A DNA stretch of 64,000 nucleotides, taken from contig CAMWJV010000002.1 of the NCBI GenBank assembly GCA_947174665.1, positions 1 to 64,000 of the forward strand, read 5' to 3'. Positions 56,020 through 64,000 of the stretch are shown here, piece after piece. Below the pieces are notes generated by a model. The model was given only the letters and a program-made list of their open reading frames with translations, did not search any database and was not told the DNA's origin. The position numbers and the translations under genes were made by a program. Positions within the stretch are counted from its first letter, which is position 1. Every line of letters begins with the position of its first letter. Origin of the DNA: an uncultured Lachnospiraceae bacterium (GTDB lineage: Bacteria > Bacillota > Clostridia > Lachnospirales > Lachnospiraceae).

Positions 56020-58044
56020 ATGAGCGGATTTACGAGGAATCAACTGATACACGGGGGAGACTATAATCCGGAGCAATGGCTGGACAGCCCGGAGATTTTG
56101 GAGCAGGACATTGTCTGTTTCAAAAAGGCAAAGATAAACGAGGTATCCCTGGGTATTTTTTCCTGGGCCATGCTGGAGCCGGAAGAGGGGAAATTCGACT
56201 TTGGCTGGATGGAAGACATTGTAAACCGGCTGTATGAAAACGGCATCAATGTTATCATGGCAACGCCGTCCGGGGCAAGGCCCAAGTGGCTGGCGGACAA
56301 GTATCCCGAGGTACTCAGGGTTGCGCCTGACAGGAGGCGGAATCTCTTTGGCGGACGTCACAACCACTGCTATACATCTCCCGTATATCGGGAAAAGGTG
56401 GGTATTATCAATCGAAAGCTGGCGGAACGCTTCGGCTCCCACCCCGGGGTGCTGGGGTGGCACATCTCCAATGAAATAGGAGGAGAATGTCATTGCGATT
56501 ATTGTCAGGACGCTTTCAGGGGGTGGCTGCGGGAAAGGTACGGGACCATAGAGGAGTTAAACCGGGCCTGGGCTACCACATTTTGGAGTCACCGTTATCA
56601 GTCCTTTGAACAGATAGAGAGCCCTTCTCCCATAGGAGAATGTGATCTCCATGGGCTGAAACTGGACTGGAGGCGGTTTGTGACTGACCAGACCGTTGAT
56701 TTTGTGAAGGTGGAAGTGCAGGCGCTCCGGGACGGGGGTTCCGCGTTGCCCATAACCACTAACATGATGTATTTCTATGGCGGATTGAATTATCACAAAT
56801 TTGCGGAAGTAATTGACACGGCTTCATGGGACAATTACCCGCTGTGGCATAAGCAGCCGGAGCCGGAAACTGCCGCGGAGGTTGCCGTTTATTATGATAT
56901 TATGCGTGGCATATGCAGGAAGCCCTTTCTGCTGATGGAGTCATGTCCTTCCTCCACCAACTGGCAGAGCGTCAGCAAGCTGAAGAAGCCGGGAATGCTC
57001 CTGGCAGCTTCACTGCAGGCGGTGGCTCACGGTTCGGACAGCGTACAGTATTTTCAGATGCGCCAGAGCAGGGGAGCCAACGAGAAATTTCACGGCGCGG
57101 TGATCGACCACTACGGCGGGGAGGATACCAGAGTATTCAGAGAAGTGACCCAGGTGGGGGAGGCGCTGGAAAGTCTTTCCGAACTGACGGGCAGCGGGGT
57201 GAAAGCCCAGGCGGCAGTGATTTATGACTGGGAGAGCAGATGGGCCATGGAGGATGCCCAGGGGCCCCGCAATAAGGGTCTGTATTATCATGAGGCTGTG
57301 AAAAAGATCCACAGGGGCTTTCGAAGAATCGGCCTGAACGTGGATATGCCGGATATGGAGCAGGATCTGGAGGGTTATGCCGTCGTGGCCGTGCCCATGG
57401 GCTATATGTTCAGGAAGGGCTTTGGAGAAAAGCTGAAAAAATATGTTGAGCAGGGCGGCTATCTGATCCTCACTTATTGGTCGGGTATTGTGGATGATAC
57501 AGATCTTTGTTTTCTGGGGGGAACGCCTCATGAACTGATGGATGTCTGCGGCATCAGGAGCGCTGAGATAGACGGCCTGTATGACTGGGAGACCAACAGC
57601 GGAGCTGCAGTGCCGGGAAATTCCCTGGGAATGACAGGGGAATACAGGTGCCACAATCTGTGCGATCTGGTACAGCTGCGGGGAGCGGAGGAAGTACTGC
57701 GGTACGGCAGCGATTTTTACGCAGGGCAGCCTGCGTTGACAGCACACAGCTACGGAAAGGGAATGGCTTACTATGTGTGCGCGGATTTTGAGGAGGATTT
57801 TTACAACGATTTGTGCCGTAAGGTATCGGAGGCTGCAGGCGTGAAGTCTCTGTGGGTTAATCTGCCGGAGGGAGTGGAACTGAGTACCCGTCAGGATGAG
57901 AAGGCGGAATATCTCTTTATACAGAATTTTAATCCGTCTGCTGTAGAGTGGGATGAAGTGCCGGAACAGTGGCAGCAGATTTACGGAGAGGTGTCGAAAA
58001 AACTGCCCGGTTTTGGGACAAAGGTATATAAAAGGGTGCTGTAG
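56020..58044 (+). CDS. GH42 beta-galactosidase
   Basis: GGDYNPEQWLDSPEIL; WHISNEIGGECHCDYCQ; SWDNYPLW; MESCPSSTNW. Confidence 0.93.
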   Translation: MSGFTRNQLIHGGDYNPEQWLDSPEILEQDIVCFKKAKINEVSLGIFSWAMLEPEEGKFDFGWMEDIVNRLYENGINVIMATPSGARPKWLADKYPEVLRVAPDRRRNLFGGRHNHCYTSPVYREKVGIINRKLAERFGSHPGVLGWHISNEIGGECHCDYCQDAFRGWLRERYGTIEELNRAWATTFWSHRYQSFEQIESPSPIGECDLHGLKLDWRRFVTDQTVDFVKVEVQALRDGGSALPITTNMMYFYGGLNYHKFAEVIDTASWDNYPLWHKQPEPETAAEVAVYYDIMRGICRKPFLLMESCPSSTNWQSVSKLKKPGMLLAASLQAVAHGSDSVQYFQMRQSRGANEKFHGAVIDHYGGEDTRVFREVTQVGEALESLSELTGSGVKAQAAVIYDWESRWAMEDAQGPRNKGLYYHEAVKKIHRGFRRIGLNVDMPDMEQDLEGYAVVAVPMGYMFRKGFGEKLKKYVEQGGYLILTYWSGIVDDTDLCFLGGTPHELMDVCGIRSAEIDGLYDWETNSGAAVPGNSLGMTGEYRCHNLCDLVQLRGAEEVLRYGSDFYAGQPALTAHSYGKGMAYYVCADFEEDFYNDLCRKVSEAAGVKSLWVNLPEGVELSTRQDEKAEYLFIQNFNPSAVEWDEVPEQWQQIYGEVSKKLPGFGTKVYKRVL

Positions 58045-58082
58045 AATGGCGGGCAGCTTTTACTCACAGCAGTGACTGCAAC

Positions 58083-60146
58083 ATGGAGGTTAGCATGAGA
58101 AAATTGATCAACGGAACAGGTATCGACCTGGGGGTCTGCTATTATCCCGAACATTGGGACAGAGGGCTCTGGGCGGAGGATTTGGACAGAATGCTGGAGG
58201 CGGGCATAGGAACGGTGCGTATTGCGGAGTTTGCCTGGAGTCTCATTGAACCCAGAGAGGGTGAGTACACTTATGAATTTTTTGATAGCTTTCTTGACCT
58301 GGCAAAAGAGAAGGGGATGCAGGTCATTTTCTGCACGCCCACGGCAACGCCCCCTGCATGGCTGACGGAAAAATATCCGGAGGTGCTGAATGCGGATATG
58401 GACGGGCATCTGTACCGCCATGGCTCACGGCGGCATTATAATTATAATTCTCCGGTTTACCGGGAGAAAACCCGGAATATCGTGGAGAAGTCCGCGTCCC
58501 ATTACGGCGGACATCCTGCCATTGTGGGGTGGCAGCTGGACAATGAGTTTAACTGCGAGAATGACAACTTTTTTTCTGAAAGCGACACGGCGGCATTCCG
58601 CAGATTTCTTCAGGACAGGTATCAAACCCTGGAGGCTTTGAATGAGGCATGGGGAACTGTGTTCTGGAATCAGACCTACACGGAGTGGGGGGAAATCTAT
58701 GTGCCCAGAAGAACCAACACAAACTCTGTAAATCCCCACCAGGTGCTGGATTATTATCGTTTTGTATCCGACAGTGTGAACAGCTATGCGAAGCTGCAGG
58801 CGGATATTGTCAGAAAGTACAAGAAGCCGGCGGATTTTATCACCACCAACGGCATGTTTTCCAATATTGATTATCAGCGCATGGTTCGGGAAAGCCTGGA
58901 TGTGCTGACCTATGACTCCTATCCTGATTTCGGGTATGCTCTGGACGGGTACAATCCTGCGGACCCCATGAAGGACAGATGGTGGAGCCGGAATCTGGCG
59001 GAGGTTCGGGCGGTGTCTCCGAACTTCGGCATCATGGAGCAGCAGAGCGGAGCCAACGGCTGGAATACCCGCATGGAAGCCCCCAGTCCCAGGCCGGGAC
59101 AGCTGACCCTCTGGACCATGCAGAGCATTGCCCATGGGGCGGATTACATCAGCTATTTTCGCTGGCGTACCTGTACCTTCGGAACGGAAATTTACTGGCA
59201 TGGAATTCTGGATTATTCCGGCAGGGAAAACAGGCGGCTCCGGGAGGTAAGGGAGGTCAGTGAAAAGCTGAAGTTCCTGCAGGAAATTGCGGGGGCAAAG
59301 TATGTGGCGAAGGTGGGTATTGTAAAGGATTATGACAACATCTGGGATGCCCGGCAGGACAGGTGGCACAGCAGGGTGGACTCCGTCAGTCAGGATGCCC
59401 TTTTTGTGGTTCTTCAGCAGACCCACACCCCCTTCGATTATGTCTATATGGAGAATCATACAGATTCTGAGAGCCTGAAACAGTACGATGTGCTGTTTTA
59501 TCCTCATGCCAGTATCCTTACAGAGGAGCGCATGAAGGTTCTGGAGGATTATGTGGCGGCGGGCGGAAAGCTTGTCATGGGCTGCCGTACAGGATATAAG
59601 GATTTGAGCGGAAGGTGTGTCATGGATTATCTTCCGGGACTGGCGGCGAAGCTGACGGGGACGGACATCCCGGAGTATTCCTTTGTGGCACCGGATGAGA
59701 GGCCTGTTACCGTGGAGTGGGAGGGCACCAAGTTTGAAGCGGCGGTCTTCAATGATCTGCTTGCGTCTGCAGGAGACAGTGCGCAGGTTCTGGGTACTTA
59801 CGCCTCCGGTTCTTATGCCGGTACGCCTGCCCTGATACGGAACCGCTTCGGCAGGGGCGAGGCGTACTATTTCGGCGGGGCGTTTGCGCAGGATACAGTG
59901 AGAGTCTTCCTGGAGAAGCTGGGTGTTGCAGAGCCTTTCGGGGATATTATTTCTCTGCCGGAGGGATGCGAGCTTGCCCTGCGGGAGAAGGATGGCAGGC
60001 GCTACCTGTTTGTGCTGAATTATAAAGCGGAGCAGGCGGAAATATCGATTCATACAAAGCTGCATAATCTTCTGAATCAGCAGGAGGAGACGGGACGGCA
60101 GACGCTGGAAAAATACGGCGTCAGAGTGTACCGTATCGGCATTTGA
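58083..60146 (+). CDS. GH42 beta-galactosidase
   Basis: LGVCYYPEHWDRGLWAEDLDRMLEAGIGTVRIAEFAWSLIEP; WQLDNEFNC; TYDSYPDFGY; FGIMEQQSGANGW. Confidence 0.94.
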   Translation: MEVSMRKLINGTGIDLGVCYYPEHWDRGLWAEDLDRMLEAGIGTVRIAEFAWSLIEPREGEYTYEFFDSFLDLAKEKGMQVIFCTPTATPPAWLTEKYPEVLNADMDGHLYRHGSRRHYNYNSPVYREKTRNIVEKSASHYGGHPAIVGWQLDNEFNCENDNFFSESDTAAFRRFLQDRYQTLEALNEAWGTVFWNQTYTEWGEIYVPRRTNTNSVNPHQVLDYYRFVSDSVNSYAKLQADIVRKYKKPADFITTNGMFSNIDYQRMVRESLDVLTYDSYPDFGYALDGYNPADPMKDRWWSRNLAEVRAVSPNFGIMEQQSGANGWNTRMEAPSPRPGQLTLWTMQSIAHGADYISYFRWRTCTFGTEIYWHGILDYSGRENRRLREVREVSEKLKFLQEIAGAKYVAKVGIVKDYDNIWDARQDRWHSRVDSVSQDALFVVLQQTHTPFDYVYMENHTDSESLKQYDVLFYPHASILTEERMKVLEDYVAAGGKLVMGCRTGYKDLSGRCVMDYLPGLAAKLTGTDIPEYSFVAPDERPVTVEWEGTKFEAAVFNDLLASAGDSAQVLGTYASGSYAGTPALIRNRFGRGEAYYFGGAFAQDTVRVFLEKLGVAEPFGDIISLPEGCELALREKDGRRYLFVLNYKAEQAEISIHTKLHNLLNQQEETGRQTLEKYGVRVYRIGI

Positions 60147-60183
60147 ATTGACGTTTTCATCGAGAACGCACGGAGGGATTTTA

Positions 60184-61047
60184 ATGTTAGAAAATAAGCG
60201 AATCATGCCGCCGCCATGGATTGCTTTCCCTGAAATTGAAAGGTATTCTATTGGCTGGAGAATGGGTTATGGTGAGGGCTATATTTGTAAATGGGGAGCG
60301 TGGTTTACATCTCTTACGGAAGAGGAGGCAAGCGAGTATCAGAAACTCTTTCCGGAGCCGGTGACATGGAAAGGTTACTGGAATCATGAACATGAGAATA
60401 ATTGTTATATAAACAAAGAGTTTGTGATAGAACTTTGGACGGAAAAGGGAGCTCCCGGATATTCGGTAGATCAAATAAGAGAAGCATTTTCCAAGGGGAA
60501 AAAACAGGAATATATATTCTTTTGGAAACCTGAGCCTTCCTCTGATAAAAGTGTCACAAAAAGCTGTTTCAGCCAATGGTGGAAAGCAGATTTTTGGTCC
60601 GTAGCCAAGACATATTGCTGTATGGAACAATTTATGATGGCAAATAAAGCGGAGCTATTTGGTGATGAAGAGATTCGTGAACAGATTTTGCAATGTGGTG
60701 ACCCGAAACAGATTATGGCACTGGGAAGAAAAGTAAGAAATTTTGATGAAGCGGTATGGAACGAAGCAAAGTATCCTATTGTTCTTAATGGCAATTTTTT
60801 AAAGTTCGTACAGAATCCTGAACTAAGAGATTTTCTGTTATCTACTGGCGAAAGCATTATTGTGGAAGCCAGTCCCTATGATGCTATATGGGGAATTAAG
60901 ATGGGAGAGACAGATGAAAATATTTTAAACCCATTGAAATGGAGAGGAAAAAATTTGCTGGGCTTTGCTTTAATGGAGGTGCGGGATGAAATACGTCGGG
61001 TCTGGAAGAATGCCGATATCTGCGAAGCAGTTGAAGAAATAGGATGA
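60184..61047 (+). CDS. NADAR (YbiA/RibX-like) family protein with N-terminal extension
   Basis: CFSQWWKADFWSVAKTYCCMEQFMMANKAELFGDEEI...ALGRKVRNFDEAVWNEAKYPIVLNGNFLKFVQNPELRDFLLSTGESIIVEASPYDAIWGIKM...GKNLLGFALMEVR. Confidence 0.85.
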   Translation: MLENKRIMPPPWIAFPEIERYSIGWRMGYGEGYICKWGAWFTSLTEEEASEYQKLFPEPVTWKGYWNHEHENNCYINKEFVIELWTEKGAPGYSVDQIREAFSKGKKQEYIFFWKPEPSSDKSVTKSCFSQWWKADFWSVAKTYCCMEQFMMANKAELFGDEEIREQILQCGDPKQIMALGRKVRNFDEAVWNEAKYPIVLNGNFLKFVQNPELRDFLLSTGESIIVEASPYDAIWGIKMGETDENILNPLKWRGKNLLGFALMEVRDEIRRVWKNADICEAVEEIG

Positions 61048-61073
61048 TAACATGCACGGGAGGAAGAATTATT

Positions 61074-61586
61074 GTGAAAAAGATTATATGTTTTCATAAC
61101 CCTGATGAAATTAACGGATATTTAAGCAATTGGTATCTCTCGGATTTTTGCGTGAGCGGTATTCAGTACTCTTCTATGGAACAGTATATGATGTATCAAA
61201 AGGCATTACTTTTCGATGATATGGAGACTGCAGGGCAAATAATGAATACAACTGATGTAGGAAAAATCAAAGCATTAGGAAGGCTCGTTAAAAATTACGA
61301 AGATATATTATGGAATGGTATGCGGCAACTCATTGTCTATCAGGGATTACTTGAAAAATTTCAGCAAAATAATGAGTTAAAAGACAAGCTTTTGGCTACA
61401 CAAGACCATATTTTAGCAGAATGTGCAGTTCAGGATAGAATATGGGGAATTGGCCTTTCAATGAAAGACGATAGACGATTTGATCTGAATGAGTGGCAAG
61501 GTCAAAACTTATTAGGTTTTTCCTTAATGAGGGTGCGTACAGTGTTGAAACATATAAATGCTCATCACTTTTCCGAAAAACAGTGA
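61074..61586 (+). CDS. NADAR family protein
   Basis: GTG start after GGGAGG; YSSMEQYMMYQKALLFDDMETAGQIMNTTDVGKIKALGRLVKNYEDILWNGMRQLIVYQGLLEKFQQNNELKDKLLATQDHILAECAVQDRIWGIGLSM. Confidence 0.87.
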   Translation: MKKIICFHNPDEINGYLSNWYLSDFCVSGIQYSSMEQYMMYQKALLFDDMETAGQIMNTTDVGKIKALGRLVKNYEDILWNGMRQLIVYQGLLEKFQQNNELKDKLLATQDHILAECAVQDRIWGIGLSMKDDRRFDLNEWQGQNLLGFSLMRVRTVLKHINAHHFSEKQ

Positions 61587-61612
61587 GTTAATGTCAGGGG
61601 AGGGACATTTTG

Positions 61613-62275
61613 ATGAAGCAGCTGAAAGAATATGACTTTCTGCGCAAACTTTATCGCAGAAGCATAAAGAAATTTAAAATACCGTTTTTTGTAAGCCTGC
61701 TGATTTTCGCTTTGGGATTTGCATCTTTTGCGATAGATGATTTTCCGTTTGAGTTGTCACTTGCCATGATAGGAATGATCTTTCTGGCATTATTATTCGG
61801 ACTTTTGTGGCTGATCTCCAGCATAAGAACAAAAATGCAATTAAAGAACTTCTCAGGCCATCAGCTTGACAGGATGAACAGGGAGGCGGCTTCCTGCGCG
61901 ATGTGTGACGGAATATTTGTTACCAGTCAGGCAGTGGTCAGGATCAAAGTCGGACTGGAATTTGTGCCCATGGCAACTGTATTGTGGGTGTATATAATCG
62001 TTACAACCGGCAAGCTGGAGGGATTGATTCCGCTCTATAAGGAAACGATGCTGTATTTTGCGGGCAGAGATCATAAACAGCGCGGATTCAGGATTAAAAA
62101 TAACCAGAAGGCTTACTATTTCGTACAGACAGAACTGTTGAAATATCGTCAGGATATTGTTTTTGGCTATGAAGGTGGTATGGATGATATTTATAAGAAC
62201 GATATAAACCGAATGATTGCCTTTAGTCTGGAATGTGCAGAGAAACGGAAGAAAGAAACGGAGTATATATCATGA
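61613..62275 (+). CDS. Hypothetical membrane protein
   Basis: ~221 aa; two N-terminal hydrophobic helices. Confidence 0.55.
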   Translation: MKQLKEYDFLRKLYRRSIKKFKIPFFVSLLIFALGFASFAIDDFPFELSLAMIGMIFLALLFGLLWLISSIRTKMQLKNFSGHQLDRMNREAASCAMCDGIFVTSQAVVRIKVGLEFVPMATVLWVYIIVTTGKLEGLIPLYKETMLYFAGRDHKQRGFRIKNNQKAYYFVQTELLKYRQDIVFGYEGGMDDIYKNDINRMIAFSLECAEKRKKETEYIS

Positions 62276-62365
62276 ATACAGATTATTTGGATACCTTGGG
62301 CGGCGTTTGAGGAGATCATCAGGTACATGGCATGAGAATTAAAATTTTACAGAGGAATTGAGTCT

Positions 62366-63034
62366 ATGATAAAAATTTTACTGGTGGAAGACGACAAAAG
62401 CATTGTCGCCAACCTGACGGAGTTTTTGACTGCGGAGGGATATGATGTGAAAAGTGCTTCCGGGCAGGAGGCTGCTTTAAAGTTTTTGGAGAGTGAACAG
62501 GCTGACCTTGTGCTGCTGGACATTTCCTTATCTGACGGCAACGGTTTTGCTGTCTGTTCCGCTGTCAAATCCCTCTATGGTATTCCTGTCATTTTTCTGA
62601 CGGCGTCGGGCGATGAATACAGTACGGTCACGGGATTCGAACTGGGTGCGGACGATTATATACCCAAGCCGTTCAGGCCGAGAGAGCTTGTGACGAGGAT
62701 TAAGAATATTCTCCGCCTTACCGGAGGCGCAGGCTCAGTGATCCACCTTGGCGAAGTGGCAGTGGATACTGTAAAAGGCACCGCAAGCAAAAACGGCAGG
62801 GATTTATATCTGTCAGCCCTTGAATATCGCCTGCTTCTTGTATTTCTCAATAATCGCGGGGCGGTTCTCACGAGGACGCAGCTCCTGGAATCAATCTGGG
62901 ACATAGCAGGCGAATTTGTAAATGATAACACTCTGACGGTATATATCAAGCGGCTCAGGGAAAAGATAGAGGACGATCCGCAGAACCCGGCGATCATTAA
63001 GACGGTTCGCGGACTCGGCTATAAGGTTGATTAA
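62366..63034 (+). CDS. OmpR-family response regulator
   Basis: KILLVEDDKSIVANLTEFLTAEGYD; LVLLDISLSDGNGF; KPFRPRELVTRI; VRGLGYKVD. Confidence 0.93.
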   Translation: MIKILLVEDDKSIVANLTEFLTAEGYDVKSASGQEAALKFLESEQADLVLLDISLSDGNGFAVCSAVKSLYGIPVIFLTASGDEYSTVTGFELGADDYIPKPFRPRELVTRIKNILRLTGGAGSVIHLGEVAVDTVKGTASKNGRDLYLSALEYRLLLVFLNNRGAVLTRTQLLESIWDIAGEFVNDNTLTVYIKRLREKIEDDPQNPAIIKTVRGLGYKVD

Positions 63035-64000
63035 TGATGAATATATTCAGGAATCCTGAAGTCAAAAAAACGCTGCTGCTGTACGGCATAGCCGCTGCGG
63101 CGGCAATAATAACGGCATTTGTGTGGGAACGGCGTTTCGGGCTGTTTATGCTTGCGGTATGCGCAGTGTTTATTCTCATCTGGCTGTTTGCTACATACGG
63201 AAGATATAAACGTATTTCCGGGCTTGCGGCGGATATAGACCGGATTCTGCACGGGGACCGGCAGATTGCTCTCGAAGAGTATTCCGAGGGAGAGCTTGAC
63301 ATCCTGCAGAGTGAGATTTATAAAATGACTGTCCGTCTGCGGGAACAGCAGCAGAGCCTGCAGGATGATAAGGTTTATCTTGCGGACTCTCTCGCGGATA
63401 TATCTCATCAGATACGCGCGCCCCTTACCTCGATAAACCTGCTTGTGTCCTTTCTATCCAATCCCGATATTACCGAGGAACGGCGGCAGAAATTATCTCA
63501 CGAGCTGTATGAGCTTTTGGGTCGGATCGACTGGCTGATCACTGCCCTGCTGAAAATATCCAGGCTGGATGCAGGGACGGCTAAATTCAATCGGGAGCGT
63601 GTACCCCTGGAGGAGCTGCTTCGAAAAGGAACGGCATCTTTGCTGGTTCCGCTGGATCTGCGGAATCAGACATTGAAAGTGTCTGCCGAAGGAATGTTTT
63701 TCGGTGATGTTTCATGGACCTGTGAGGCAATCACAAATATTGTCAAGAACTGCATGGAGCACACGCCGGAAGGCGGAACCATAGAAATAAGTGCATCGGA
63801 CAATGCGCTGTATACGGAAATTATTATCTCGGACAATGGCAGCGGTATTTCGAAGGAGGATTTTCCGCATATTTTCGAGCGCTTTTATAAGGGAAAGGAT
63901 TCCGGCGACAAGAGCTTCGGTATCGGCCTGGCTTTGGCGCGAAAGATCATTACGACTCAAAACGGTACGATCAAGGCGGAAAATCAGGTGTCTCAAGGCG
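63034..64000 (+). CDS. Sensor histidine kinase, truncated by the window end
   Basis: MMNIFRNPEVKKTLLLYGIAAAAAIITAF...SLADISHQIRAPLTSINLL...NIVKNCMEHTPEGG...SDNGSGISKEDFPHIFERFYKGK...GIGLALARKII; open at 64000. Confidence 0.9.
   Translation, partial: MMNIFRNPEVKKTLLLYGIAAAAAIITAFVWERRFGLFMLAVCAVFILIWLFATYGRYKRISGLAADIDRILHGDRQIALEEYSEGELDILQSEIYKMTVRLREQQQSLQDDKVYLADSLADISHQIRAPLTSINLLVSFLSNPDITEERRQKLSHELYELLGRIDWLITALLKISRLDAGTAKFNRERVPLEELLRKGTASLLVPLDLRNQTLKVSAEGMFFGDVSWTCEAITNIVKNCMEHTPEGGTIEISASDNALYTEIIISDNGSGISKEDFPHIFERFYKGKDSGDKSFGIGLALARKIITTQNGTIKAENQVSQG

Noticed and set aside
58425-60206. 593-aa minus-strand ORF opposite the second GH42 gene (also 55306-56493 and 40888-42090 on the minus strand)
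   Set aside because: Mirror ORFs over strongly supported genes. They lack recognisable domains and read as codon-bias shadows.

Overview
This window looks like Lachnospiraceae/Clostridia-type Firmicute chromosome, inferred from gene content and codon style only. It is mostly protein-coding. Main blocks: an rRNA methyltransferase; an rtcB-prfH (RNA repair and ribosome rescue) operon behind a ~260-nt leader with two overlapping short ORFs and a terminator; two ECF sigma/anti-sigma loci, one with His/Cys-rich exported partners; a metal transporter and Fur-family pair with a 35-bp palindrome at its promoter; a two-component-system island with four 11-bp direct repeats next to a -10 box; a LacI-controlled sugar ABC transporter with repeated CGAAACA motifs; a ~12.7-kb accessory region (about 27.5-40.3 kb) with pseudogenes, a duplicated xre 5' end, a toxin-antitoxin pair, an IS110 remnant, and a malG remnant fused in front of a GH13 gene; tRNA-Lys(CUU); a NiCo-type riboswitch ahead of a CDF exporter; a glycoside hydrolase stretch (GH25, GH29, SGNH esterase, two GH42); tandem NADAR genes; and a final two-component system cut by the window end. 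No CRISPR array, rRNA operon or intact IS element was found. All product calls come from reading protein motifs by eye; no database search was run.
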